64,000 nt of DNA from NCBI GenBank assembly GCA_963783195.1, contig CAWAMV010000004.1:1984001-2048000 (forward strand), in the 5' to 3' direction. Origin of the DNA: Croceibacterium_B sp963783195. Its GTDB lineage: Bacteria > Pseudomonadota > Alphaproteobacteria > Sphingomonadales > Sphingomonadaceae. A program made the position numbers and the translations under genes. This document shows, piece after piece, positions 50,393-59,343 of the stretch (its first letter is position 1; each line of letters begins with the position of its first letter). The notes under the pieces are model-generated. The model did no database searches. It saw nothing but the letters and a program-made list of their open reading frames with translations, and was not told the DNA's origin.

Positions 50393-52150
50393 TCAGGCGC
50401 GCTCGAACTGCTCGGGTGAGAGCGACATCAGGTTGGCCGCCCCGGCTTCTACCTTGCGCCGCAGCGAGGCGCAATCGGGCAGGCTGCGCTCGGCATAGTG
50501 GCGCGCCGCCGCGAGCTTGGCAGCCATTGCCGGATCTTCCGCGCGAGCCGAGGCGATCTCCGCCATCCGCAGCCACATCCAGCCGATCGCCACGGTGCCG
50601 ACGATCTGCATGAACGGGTAGGACCCCGCCCCGAGGGCATCTGGATCGTTCCGCCCCTCCGACACCAACCAGCGCGCCGCGTCGCGTGCTTCGTGAACGC
50701 CTTCGCGCAAGGGGCCAGAAAGCCAGCGCAGCTCGACGTCGGCTTCCTCGCACGCGCCTTCGACCAGTGCGAGGAAGCGTTCGCAGACCTCGCCCCCGTC
50801 GCGCGCCAGTTTGCGGCCGACGAGATCGAGCGCCTGCACGCCGTTGGCGCCTTCGTAGATCATGCCGATGCGGGCATCGCGCACAATCTGTTCCATGCCC
50901 CATTCCTTGACGTAGCCATGCCCGCCATAAACCTGCTGCATTTCCACCGCCGTCTCGAACCCGCGATCGGTGCCGAAGGCCTTGATGACCGGGGTGAGAA
51001 ACGAGACGAGGTCGTCGGCCGCCTTGCGGTCCGCCTTTTCCGGCAGACCGTGGGTCAGGTCGATCTGCAATGCTGTCCACAGGACCAGCGCACGGAAGCC
51101 CTCGGTGAAAGCCTTTGCGTCCATGAGCATACGCCGCACGTCGGGATGGACCAGAAGAGGATCGGCCGCCGCGCCGCTTTTGCTCGAGCCGCGCCCCTGC
51201 TTGCGGTCGAGCGCGTAGGCCACCGCCTTCTGATAAGCGTTCTCCGCGTGGGCGAGGCCCTGCACCCCCACGCCGAGGCGCGCGGCGTTCATCATCAGGA
51301 ACATGCCGGCGAGGCCCATGTTCTCCTGCCCCAGCAGGAATCCCGTCGCTTCGTCGAAGTTCATCACGCAGGTCGCGCTGCCGTTGAGGCCCATCTTGTG
51401 CTCGATAGACCCGCATGAGACCGCGTTGCGTTCGCCGTCGGGCAGGATCTTGGGAACGAGGAACAGCGAGATACCGCGCGAACCTTGCGGCGCACCTGGA
51501 ACGCGGGCGAGCACAAGGTGGACGATATTATCGGTCAGGTCGTGCTCGCCGCCCGAGATGAAGATCTTCTGGCCGGAAATGGCATAACTGCCGTTGCCGC
51601 GCGGCTCTGCCTTCGTGCGCATCAGGCCAAGGTCGGTGCCGGCATGGGCTTCGGTCAGCGCCATCGTGGCGAGCCATTCGCCGGCGACCATCTTCGGCAG
51701 GTATTCGCGCTTGAGCTCGTCGCTGGCGGTAGCGTTCACCGTGGTCACCGCGCCGAGCATGATACCGGGATACATCATGAAGCCGGCACAGGCCGAATTC
51801 TGGTATTCCTCGAGCACTGTGGAAAGCACGTGCGGCATTCCCTGTCCGCCGAATTCCTCGGGCTGCGCCAGGGTAATCCAGCCCGCCTCCACCAGGCGAC
51901 GATAGGCGTCGCGAAAGCCCGTAGGCGTAGTCACCGTGCCGTCCTCGTGGCGGGTGCAGCCTTCGCGGTCGGACACCTGGTTGAGCGGCGCGAGCACGTT
52001 CGCGCAAAATCGGCCGGCCTCGGCAACCACGGCCTGGAGGAGATCGCCATCGAGCGCGGCGAGTTGGGGCGTATCGTCCCGGTTGCCAACATCGAGCAGG
52101 TCTTCGAGCACGAACAGGGTGTCGCGCAGCGGCGGGGTCCAGGGTGTCAG
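50393..52150 (-). CDS. Acyl-CoA dehydrogenase with C-terminal extension
   Basis: The protein has about 585 residues of the large acyl-CoA dehydrogenase type. It opens TPWTPPLRDTLFVLEDLLDV, the usual start of this branch. FAD-site segments are LATMALTEAHAGTDLGLMRT and YAISGQKIFISGGEHDLTDN; the flavin motif and catalytic Glu region is QQVYGGHGYVKEWGMEQIVR followed by GMIYEGANGVQALDLVGRKL. A C-terminal helical domain completes it. No ATG, GTG or TTG fits the start: a CTG at 52150, seven bases after AGGAG and overlapping the hisI stop as CTGA, is the best candidate. The function is beta-oxidation of an unknown acyl-CoA. Confidence 0.88.
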   Translation of the reverse strand: MTPWTPPLRDTLFVLEDLLDVGNRDDTPQLAALDGDLLQAVVAEAGRFCANVLAPLNQVSDREGCTRHEDGTVTTPTGFRDAYRRLVEAGWITLAQPEEFGGQGMPHVLSTVLEEYQNSACAGFMMYPGIMLGAVTTVNATASDELKREYLPKMVAGEWLATMALTEAHAGTDLGLMRTKAEPRGNGSYAISGQKIFISGGEHDLTDNIVHLVLARVPGAPQGSRGISLFLVPKILPDGERNAVSCGSIEHKMGLNGSATCVMNFDEATGFLLGQENMGLAGMFLMMNAARLGVGVQGLAHAENAYQKAVAYALDRKQGRGSSKSGAAADPLLVHPDVRRMLMDAKAFTEGFRALVLWTALQIDLTHGLPEKADRKAADDLVSFLTPVIKAFGTDRGFETAVEMQQVYGGHGYVKEWGMEQIVRDARIGMIYEGANGVQALDLVGRKLARDGGEVCERFLALVEGACEEADVELRWLSGPLREGVHEARDAARWLVSEGRNDPDALGAGSYPFMQIVGTVAIGWMWLRMAEIASARAEDPAMAAKLAAARHYAERSLPDCASLRRKVEAGAANLMSLSPEQFERA

Positions 52151-52629
52151 CGGTCGTCTCCTGCAGGGGCCAGTCCCTCTTCGCCAAGCACGCGGTAGAA
52201 GCAAGTGGTCGCGCCCGTGTGACAGGCCGGGCCTTCGGGCAATGCCTGGATCACGAGAGCGTCCTGGTCGCAATCGACGAGGATTCGCCGGACGCGCAGA
52301 ACGTGGCCCGACGTCTCGCCCTTCATCCACAGCCGGCCGCGGCTGCGCGAGTGGAAATGGGCGAGTCCCGTCTCGCGGGTCTTCGCCAGCGCCTCGGCAT
52401 CCATGAAGGCGACCATCAGTATTTCGCCTGTCCCGACATGCTGGACGACCGCCGACAAGAGACCCGCCGCATCGAACTTGGGGGCGAACGTCGCCCCCGT
52501 CTCCCGCTCTGAAATGATGCAGTCCTTTCCGAGTATTGCGTGCGGCTGCGGTCTGGCAGCCGGCTTGTTGCACGATAACCACAGATGACCGGCAAAATCC
52601 ACGAGTTCCGACCTCGCAGCTTCCGTCAT
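52147..52629 (-). CDS. hisI: Phosphoribosyl-AMP cyclohydrolase
   Basis: HisI opens the purine ring of phosphoribosyl-AMP in histidine synthesis. The core is clear: FDAAGLLSAVVQHVGTGEIL, MVAFMDAEALAKTRETGLAH, SRGRLWMKGETSGHVLRVRR, then ILVDCDQDALVIQALPEGPA-C-H-T-G, with the D-C-D-Q-D metal site and C-H-T-G. The family normally begins about where ISERETGATFAPKFD starts (52515), giving 122 residues, but that codon is ATT. The nearest ATG (52629) adds 38 unconserved residues. I give the ATG form and flag the ATT. The gene ends four bases inside the acyl-CoA dehydrogenase start (CTGA). Confidence 0.85.
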   Translation of the reverse strand: MTEAARSELVDFAGHLWLSCNKPAARPQPHAILGKDCIISERETGATFAPKFDAAGLLSAVVQHVGTGEILMVAFMDAEALAKTRETGLAHFHSRSRGRLWMKGETSGHVLRVRRILVDCDQDALVIQALPEGPACHTGATTCFYRVLGEEGLAPAGDDR

Positions 52630-52810
52630 GAACCTTTCGGTGGAATGAATGCTCCTGCAGTTCTGACGAGCTGCAGTCCAAACCGGTAGCGCCGGATAGC
52701 GCCAAGGTATGGGGGGTCCCGGGACCGTCAACGCGGGCCGGACAAATGAGGGTTTGGGCCGTTGCATCCACTGGGGGCGATGCGGCAGTCCAGCGATTTT
52801 CGTCACGCGA

Positions 52811-52837
52811 ACGCCCGGGGTAACCCCCGGGCGTTTT
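52811..52837 (+). terminator. Orphan plus-strand intrinsic terminator between hisI and comF
   Basis: ACGCCCGGGG (52811-52820) pairs perfectly with CCCCGGGCGT (52825-52834) around TAAC, and TTTT follows (52834-52837), then GCGTTT. The T-run is on the plus strand, yet both flanking genes are on the minus strand, so it may end a small plus-strand RNA. A perfect palindrome, GGTCCCGGGACC, lies upstream at 52715-52726. Confidence 0.6.
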
Positions 52838-52854
52838 GCGTTTCAGGCCAGCGC

Positions 52855-53592
52855 TCAGGTATGCGGCAGCGCCTCGTCGAGCACGCGGGCAAAGCAGGCG
52901 ATCACGACCTTCCGGGCCCCGGCTTTCCTGAGCGCCGACACGCAGGCCGCGCTGGTCGCCCCGCTGGTCATGACGTCGTCCACCAACAGGACCTGGGCGC
53001 CACGCAAGCTTCCAGCCCGCTTCGGATTGGACGCGATCGCCCCGGCCAGCGCGCGTGAGCGCGCCTTGCGCCCGAGGCCGCCGAGCGCGGGGGTCGGCTT
53101 GCGACGGACCAGACCGTCGACGACGAGGCGTGCAGCGGTCAGCTTGCACAGTTCGCCGGCCAGCAACGCGGACTGGTTGAATCCCCGCTGCCAGAGACGG
53201 CGGCTGTGCAAGGGAACCGGGACCGCGAGCCACTCCCCCTCGAGATCGGGCAAGCGCGCCGCGATCTGGCGGGCAAGCAGTCCCGCCAGCGCAATCCGGC
53301 GGCCGTGCTTGAAGGCCAGGACCAGCTTGCGCGAAGGCTCGGTGTAGAGCGTGGCCGCAGCGATGCCGTCATGCCGGGGCGGGTCGGCAAGGCATGGCGC
53401 GCAGATCGCCCCGTCAGCGATGCCGTCGCCGAAGGGGCGCTGGCACGTGGCGCAGCATGGCTCGCCGGGGATCGCTAGTTCGCCCCAGCAGGTGCCGCAC
53501 AGGCCCGACTGCGCCGCCAGGCCGGCCCCGCAAAGCGGACAGCGCGGCGGGTAGACCAGGTCGATGACCGGGCTGAGTGCGTCCCTTAGCAT
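52855..53592 (-). CDS. comF: ComF family phosphoribosyltransferase-like protein
   Basis: The 245-residue protein has an N-terminal double zinc finger (YPPRCPLCGAGLAAQSGLCG-T-C-W and EPCCATCQRPF, IC-A-P-C, about 15-62) and a PRTase fold with the PRPP-binding loop AQVLLVDDVMTSGATSAACV. ESXR-type segments WQRGFNQSALLAGELCK and RKPTPALGGLGRKARSRAL match ComF. ComF family proteins are needed for DNA uptake in competent bacteria; whether this strain is competent is not shown. It is divergent from a methyltransferase gene. Confidence 0.92.
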   Translation of the reverse strand: MLRDALSPVIDLVYPPRCPLCGAGLAAQSGLCGTCWGELAIPGEPCCATCQRPFGDGIADGAICAPCLADPPRHDGIAAATLYTEPSRKLVLAFKHGRRIALAGLLARQIAARLPDLEGEWLAVPVPLHSRRLWQRGFNQSALLAGELCKLTAARLVVDGLVRRKPTPALGGLGRKARSRALAGAIASNPKRAGSLRGAQVLLVDDVMTSGATSAACVSALRKAGARKVVIACFARVLDEALPHT

Positions 53593-53651
53593 ACCGCCAC
53601 CCTGCCCGCGCCGCCCTTGCGCGGCAAGCGCCGGTTCGGCAGGGCTGCGGC

Positions 53652-54419
53652 GTGACCAGCGCCCCGCCCCGCATCTTCGACCCCGCCCGCCGCCTCGCCG
53701 CCCGTCGTCGCGTCCCGCAGCGGCAAGAGGCGCCGGGCGCGGCGCGCTTCATTATCGACGACATGATCCTGGACGTGCTCGACCGCCTGTCCTTCGTGCG
53801 GCAGGAAGCGGGGGAAGCGCTGGTCATCGGCGACTGGACCGGTGCGCTCGTACCGCAACTCGTGGCGCAAGGGCACGATGTCATGTGGCGCGGACCAGGC
53901 GAACTGGACGAGGAATTGCCCTACCCCGTCGGCGGCTTCGACCTCATCGTCGGCATGGGTACGCTCGACACCGTCAACGACCTGCCCGGCGCGCTGATTC
54001 ACCTGCGCAATGCACTGGCACCGGGCGGGCGGGTAATCGTCCAGTTCATCGGCGCCGGCAGCCTCCCCAACCTGCGCGCCGCCATGCTCGCTGCCGACGG
54101 GGAGCGGCCGGCTGCGCGGATGCACCCGTCAGTCGATGTCCGCGCGGCGGCGCAGTTGGTGCAGCGCGCCGGCTGGACCGACCCCGTGGTCGATTCGCGT
54201 CCGATAACCGTCAGCTATCGTTCGCTCGACCGGCTGGTCTCCGACCTGCGCGACCAGGGGCTGACCTCGGTCCTCACTTCACAGGCCCCGCCGCTCGGCA
54301 AGGCTGCGCTTGAGCGGGCGCGCGAGGCGTTTCTCGATTCAGCCGAGCCGGACGGGCGCGTGGTCGAGACCTTCGAGATCCTGACCCTGACCGGCCGCCG
54401 CTCGCTACGCGGAACGTAG
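53652..54419 (+). CDS. SAM-dependent methyltransferase, NDUFAF5/BioC-like
   Basis: The 255-residue protein begins with GTG at 53652: VTSAPPRIFDPARRLAARRR, a start shared with NDUFAF5-like methyltransferases. The Rossmann motif I is weak (EALVIGDWTGALVPQLVAQG), while motif II-III GGFDLIVGMGTLDTVNDLPG and LRNALAPGGRVIVQFIGAGS are clear. RPITVSYRSLDRLVSDLRDQ-G follows. NDUFAF5 in mitochondria acts on a complex I subunit; a similar role here is only suggested. It overlaps ppdK tail to tail by 15 bases and is divergent from comF. Confidence 0.8.
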   Translation: MTSAPPRIFDPARRLAARRRVPQRQEAPGAARFIIDDMILDVLDRLSFVRQEAGEALVIGDWTGALVPQLVAQGHDVMWRGPGELDEELPYPVGGFDLIVGMGTLDTVNDLPGALIHLRNALAPGGRVIVQFIGAGSLPNLRAAMLAADGERPAARMHPSVDVRAAAQLVQRAGWTDPVVDSRPITVSYRSLDRLVSDLRDQGLTSVLTSQAPPLGKAALERAREAFLDSAEPDGRVVETFEILTLTGRRSLRGT

Positions 54420-57074
54420 CGCCGCCTGCGCCGCGGCCAGCCGGGCGATCGGCACGCGGTAAGGCGAGGCGCTGACGTAATCGAGACCGACCTTCTCGCA
54501 GAAGCCGATGCTTGCCGGGTCGCCCCCGTGCTCGCCGCAGATGCCGAGCTTGAGGCCCGGGCGCGTGGCCCGCCCCCGCTCCGCCGCGAGTTCGACCAGC
54601 TGCCCCACCCCTTCGATGTCGAGGCTGACGAACGGATCGCGCGCGTAGATGCCCTTGTCGACATAGGTGGCGAGAAAGCTGCCGGCATCGTCGCGGCTGA
54701 GGCCGAGGGTCGTCTGCGTCAGGTCGTTGGTACCGAACGAGAAGAACAGCGCCTCTTCGGCGATTTCGTTCGCGGTCAGCGCAGCGCGCGGCAGTTCGAT
54801 CATCGTCCCGACGAGGTAATCGAGCGTCACGCCCTTCTCGGCAAACACGGTCCGCGCGGTGTCGTCGATGACCTTCTTGAGGATCGCCAGTTCCCTGCGG
54901 GTGCCGACCAGCGGAACCATGACCTCGGGCACGACGGGCTCGCCGCCGCGCTCCGTCACCTCGCAGGCCGCCTCGAAAATCGCGCGGGCCTGCATCTCGT
55001 AGATCTCGGGATAGGAGATGCCGAGGCGGCAGCCGCGATGCCCAAGCATCGGGTTGAATTCGTGCAGCTCGCTCGCGCGGCGCTTGAGATGATCGATCCC
55101 CACTCCGGCCGCGTCGGCGACTTCTGCGAACTCCTCGTCCGAATTGGGCAGGAACTCGTGCAGCGGAGGGTCGAGCAGGCGGATGGTGCACGGCAGGCCG
55201 GCCATCGTGGTGAATATCTCGACGAAATCGGCGCGCTGTTCGGGCAGCAGGCGTTCCAGCGCCTTGCGCCGCCCCGTCTCGTCGTCGGCGAGGATCATCT
55301 GCCGTACCGCACCGATGCGGTTGGCGTCGAAGAACATGTGCTCGGTGCGGGCGAGGCCGATGCCCTCAGCGCCGAACTGGCGCGCCATGCGGCAGTCCTC
55401 GGGCGTCTCGGCATTGGTCCGCACCTTCATTCGGCGGTGGCGGTCGGCCCACTCCATCAGGACGCCGAAATCGCCGGCCAGCTCGGGCTCGATGGTCGGG
55501 ACTTGCCCGGCCATGATCTCGCCGGTCGCGCCGTCGATGGTGATGGTGTCGCCCTCGGCCAGTTCGCGGCCGCCGATGCGCAGCTTGCGCGTGGTCAGGT
55601 CGATCGAGATCGCCGAGGCGCCCGACACGCAGGGCCGGCCCATGCCGCGGGCCACGACAGCGGCGTGGCTGGTCATCCCGCCCCGCGCGGTGAGGATGCC
55701 CTGCGCTGCATGCATCCCATGGATGTCCTCGGGACTGGTCTCCACGCGTACCAGCACGACCTTCTCACCGCGGCCGGACCATGTTTCCGCCGTGTCGGCA
55801 TCGAGCACGATCTTCCCGCTCGCCGCGCCGGGGCTGGCCGGCAATCCCTTGGCCAGAACGTCGCGCGGCGCGTCCGGGTCGAGCGTGGGGTGAAGCAGCT
55901 GGTCGAGCGCCATCGGGTCGACACGGCAGATCGCGGTCGTCTCGTCGATCAGCCCCTCGCCCGCCATGTCGATCGCCATCTTGAGCGCGGCCTTGGCAGT
56001 GCGCTTGCCGGTGCGGGTCTGCAGCATCCACAGCTTGCCCTGCTGCACCGTGAACTCGATGTCCTGCATATCCTTGTAATGCGTTTCGAGCAGCTCGAAC
56101 ACGCGGGCGAGCTCTCCATAGGCATCGGGCATTGCCTCTTCCATGCTCGGCGCCCTCGCCCCGGCCCGCTCGCGCGCGGCCCTGGTCAGGTACTGCGGGG
56201 TGCGTATGCCGGCGACGACGTCCTCGCCCTGGGCATTGACCAGCCACTCACCGTAGTAGGCCTTCTCGCCGGTCGAGGGATCGCGGGTGAACGCGACGCC
56301 GGTGGCGCTGGTTTCGCCCATGTTGCCGAAGACCATCGCCTGCACGTTGACCGCGGTGCCCCAGTCGGCGGGAATGTCGTTCAGGCGGCGGTAGACCTTG
56401 GCCCGGTCGCTGTCCCAGCTGTCGAACACCGCCCGGATCGCGCCCCAGAGCTGTTCGTGCACGTCCTGCGGGAAGGCGCGGCCAAGTTCGCGGTCGACGA
56501 TGCGGCAGTATTCCTCGACAAGTGCGCGAAGGTCGGCGGCAGTCAGTTCGGTGTCCGCGACGTAGCCGTGGTCCTCCTTGGCTATTTCCAGCGCTTCCTC
56601 GAACAGGCCGTGTTCGATGCCGAGCACGACATCGCCGTACATCTGGATGAAGCGGCGGTAGCTGTCCCAGGCAAAGCGCGCGTCGCCGCTGGCGGCGGCC
56701 AGGCCCTCGACCGTCTCGTCGTTGAGACCGAGGTTGAGGACGGTGTCCATCATGCCCGGCATCGAAACGCGTGCGCCGGACCGAACCGAGACGAGCAGGG
56801 GGTCGGACGCGTCGCCGAATGTCTTGCCGACCGACCGCTCGACGTGGGTCAGGGCCGCCGCGACTTCGGCGCGCAGTTCGTCAGAAAAGTCGCCCCGGTT
56901 CTGCAGGTAGTTGACGCACTCCTCGGCGGTGAGGGTGAAGCCGGGCGGGACCGGCAGGCCGATGGCGGCCATCTCGGCAAGGTTCGCGCCCTTGCCGCCA
57001 GTGACGGTCTTGTCCTTCTGCCTGGGGTCGGAATGATCCGCGTCGCCGCCGAACGTGTAAACCGTGGTGCTCAT
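54405..57074 (-). CDS. ppdK: Pyruvate, phosphate dikinase
   Basis: PpdK (889 residues, full length) interconverts pyruvate, ATP and phosphate with phosphoenolpyruvate, AMP and pyrophosphate. The N-terminal ATP-grasp begins KGANLAEMAAIGLPVPPGF. The swivelling domain carries the phosphohistidine in ILTARGGMTSHAAVVARGMG, and the C-terminal PEP domain has GIGLARTEHMFFD, ALFFSFGTNDLTQTTLGLSR and LGICGEHGGDP (catalytic Cys). It stands upstream of glyS on the map but transcribes away from it on the same strand, so the genes could be an operon glyQ-glyS-ppdK with 72 bases between glyS and ppdK. Confidence 0.96.
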   Translation of the reverse strand: MSTTVYTFGGDADHSDPRQKDKTVTGGKGANLAEMAAIGLPVPPGFTLTAEECVNYLQNRGDFSDELRAEVAAALTHVERSVGKTFGDASDPLLVSVRSGARVSMPGMMDTVLNLGLNDETVEGLAAASGDARFAWDSYRRFIQMYGDVVLGIEHGLFEEALEIAKEDHGYVADTELTAADLRALVEEYCRIVDRELGRAFPQDVHEQLWGAIRAVFDSWDSDRAKVYRRLNDIPADWGTAVNVQAMVFGNMGETSATGVAFTRDPSTGEKAYYGEWLVNAQGEDVVAGIRTPQYLTRAARERAGARAPSMEEAMPDAYGELARVFELLETHYKDMQDIEFTVQQGKLWMLQTRTGKRTAKAALKMAIDMAGEGLIDETTAICRVDPMALDQLLHPTLDPDAPRDVLAKGLPASPGAASGKIVLDADTAETWSGRGEKVVLVRVETSPEDIHGMHAAQGILTARGGMTSHAAVVARGMGRPCVSGASAISIDLTTRKLRIGGRELAEGDTITIDGATGEIMAGQVPTIEPELAGDFGVLMEWADRHRRMKVRTNAETPEDCRMARQFGAEGIGLARTEHMFFDANRIGAVRQMILADDETGRRKALERLLPEQRADFVEIFTTMAGLPCTIRLLDPPLHEFLPNSDEEFAEVADAAGVGIDHLKRRASELHEFNPMLGHRGCRLGISYPEIYEMQARAIFEAACEVTERGGEPVVPEVMVPLVGTRRELAILKKVIDDTARTVFAEKGVTLDYLVGTMIELPRAALTANEIAEEALFFSFGTNDLTQTTLGLSRDDAGSFLATYVDKGIYARDPFVSLDIEGVGQLVELAAERGRATRPGLKLGICGEHGGDPASIGFCEKVGLDYVSASPYRVPIARLAAAQAALRSA

Positions 57075-57146
57075 CGTCTTCCCTGATTGACTGCTGTCAC
57101 CGAGGAGGATGGAACACCTGGAACGGTGTCCCGGAGGAAAACTCCG

Positions 57147-59343
57147 CTAGCCCTCGATGCGCGAGAAATCGGCCACTTTGTGCACTGCAGCACGGAAGCG
57201 CGCAAGCAGGTCGAGCCGGACGGTACGCTTGTTTTCTTCATCGGCGTTTACGGTGACTTCCTCGAAGAACCTGTCGATCGGCGCACGCAGCGAGGCAAGC
57301 GCGGCCATCGCGGCGGCGAAATCCTCCGCCTCGACGGCGGCGGCGGCCTTCGGCTCGGCCACGTCGAGCGCGTCGATCAGCGCCTGTTCGGCCGGTTCGG
57401 GCGTGTAGGAAAGCCTTTTGCGCTCGGCCATCTTGGCATCGACCACGGCCTTGAGATCAGGATCGTCGACGAGCGCCAGCGGGTCTTCCTCGCCGGTGCG
57501 GGCGATCTGGTCCTCGGTCTCGTGCCAGTCTTCCTTCTTGAGGATGTTGGCCGCCCGCTTGTAACCGGCGAGCAGGTTGGCGCCGTCTTCGGTGGCGATG
57601 AAGGTCTGCAGCGCGTTCACACGATTGAGAAGGCGCACGAGGTCGTCTTCGTTCCCCCCATCTTCTCTTTGGCATGCGAAGACAGCGTCGATCAGGTCGT
57701 GGCGAACGCCCGCTTCGCGCTGCTGGACCTTGAGGCGATCGGCGAGGAATTCAAGGAGATCGCCTTGCGCAACTGCCATGCGCAACCCGTTCTGCTGGAT
57801 CAGACGAATTATTCCCAGAGCAGCCCTGCGAAGCGCGAACGGATCCTTCGATCCGGTGGGCTTCTCGTCGATCGAAAAGAAACTGCGCAACGTATCCAGC
57901 TTGTCCGCCAGAGCTCACCGCCACCGTCACCGGCGCGGTGGGGACTTCGTCGCCCTGCCCGACCGGCTTGTAGTGGTCGCGGATGGCGTCGGCGACGGCA
58001 TCGGGCAGGCCCTCGGCGCGGGCGTAGTAGCCGCCCATCAGGCCCTGGAGCTCGGGGAATTCGCCGACCATCTCGGTGACGAGGTCGGCCTTGGCGAGGC
58101 GCGCGGCCTGTTCGGCGAGGTCCGGGTCGGCGCCCGGGATGATTCCCTCTTCCGCCAACCAGCGCGCCAGCTTCGCCATCCGCTCGACCTTGTCGGCCAC
58201 GGTGCCCAGCTTCTCGTGGAAGGTGATCCGCTCAAGCTTTTTCGCCTGCTCGGCCAAGGGTGTCTTGAGGTCCTGCTCCCAGAAGAAGCGCGCATCGCTG
58301 AGCCGCGCGGCGAGGACCTTGCGGTTGCCGTCGACGATTGCCGCGCCCCCATCCGCCGCCTCGATGTTGGCGGTGCAGACGAAGGCGTTGGCACAAGTCC
58401 CCTCCCGCTTGCGGGAGGGGTCAGGGGTGGGCGTCGACGCAGTCGACGTTCCGTCGCCTGCCCCACCCCCGGCCCCTCCCGCAGGCGGGAGGGGGGAGGT
58501 GCAGACGAAGTACTTCTGGTTCACCCGTGCGGTGAGCTGGATGACTTCGGGCGGCACGTCGAGGAACGCCTCGTCGAAGCGGCCAAGCAGCGGCACGGGC
58601 CATTCGGTCAGCCCGGCGTTCTCGATCACCAGTCCCTCGTCCTCGACCAGCATCAGGCCGGCCTCGGCGGCGGCATCGGCGGCGCCGGCGCGGATCAGGT
58701 TCTGGCGCTCCTCGTGGTCGACGATGACATGGCAGGCGCGCAGCTTTTCGGCGTAGTCGTCGGCCCCGCCGATGGTGATCGGCCCGTCATGATGGAAGCG
58801 ATGGCCCATCGTGGCGTAGTCGCTGGCCACGCCGCCGGCCTCGCACGGCACCAGCTCCTCGCCGAGGATCGCGACGATGCCCGAGAGCGGACGGACCCAG
58901 CGCAGGGATTCGGTCGAGATCGAGGCCGCGCCCCAGCGCATCGACTTGGGCCAGGGGAAGGCGCGGACAATGGCCGGGATCGCTTCGGCCAGGACGTCGC
59001 GGACCAAACGGCCCGGTTTTTCCACCACCGCGAAGAGCACGCCATCGCGCTCCTCCAACTGGTCTTCGGTCAGCCCGGTCTTGCGCAGGAAGCCTTCGAG
59101 CGCCTGCGGCGGCGCGCCGGCGCGGGGGCCCTTGGTCTCTTCGCGCAGAGCCTCGGTCGCCTGCGGCAGGCCGCGAGCGATGAGCGCCAGACGGCGCGGA
59201 GTCGACCAGACGGTGACCTCGCCCACGGCAACGCCGGCCGCGTCCATCTCCTTGCGGAACAGCTTTTCGAGGTCGGCACGCGCGCCGGCCTGCATCCGCG
59301 CAGGGATTTCCTCGGAGCGCAGTTCGAGCAGGAAGTCGGCCAT
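57147..59343 (-). pseudogene. glyS: Glycyl-tRNA synthetase beta subunit, single frameshift and an in-frame palindromic insertion
   Basis: GlyS (731 residues when corrected) pairs with GlyQ in the two-subunit glycyl-tRNA synthetase. It starts MADFLLELRSEEIPARMQ (ATG 59343, overlapping glyQ as ATGA). GVASDYATMGHRFHHDGPI and QLTARVNQKYFVC are family stretches, and the C-terminal part ends in an anticodon-binding-like helical domain. Two oddities occur. First, a one-base insertion at AGAGCTC (57910-57916, plus strand) breaks the frame after PTAPVTVAV; removing it gives SLADKLDTLRSFFSIDEKPT and a GANTC site. Second, about 35 extra residues (Pro/Gly/Ser-rich) encoded by a palindromic element follow QKYFVC. 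As the gene is essential, the frameshift is probably not real. Confidence 0.88.
58399..58494 (-). repeat. Palindromic element inserted in frame in glyS
   Basis: The 96-base element starts with the hairpin CCCCTCCCGC-TT-GCGGGAGGGG (58399-58420) and ends with CCCCTCCCGC-AG-GCGGGAGGGG (58473-58494). A central dyad is GTCGAC-GCA-GTCGAC (58433-58447), and the flanking GGGGTGGGC and GCCCCACCCC stretches pair with each other, so the whole is one large inverted repeat. It adds residues such as SPLPPAGGAGGGAGDGTSTA in the middle of GlyS without breaking the frame. A 13-base direct repeat, GGTGCAGACGAAG (58372-58384 and 58498-58510), flanks it, 126 bases apart. Confidence 0.8.
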
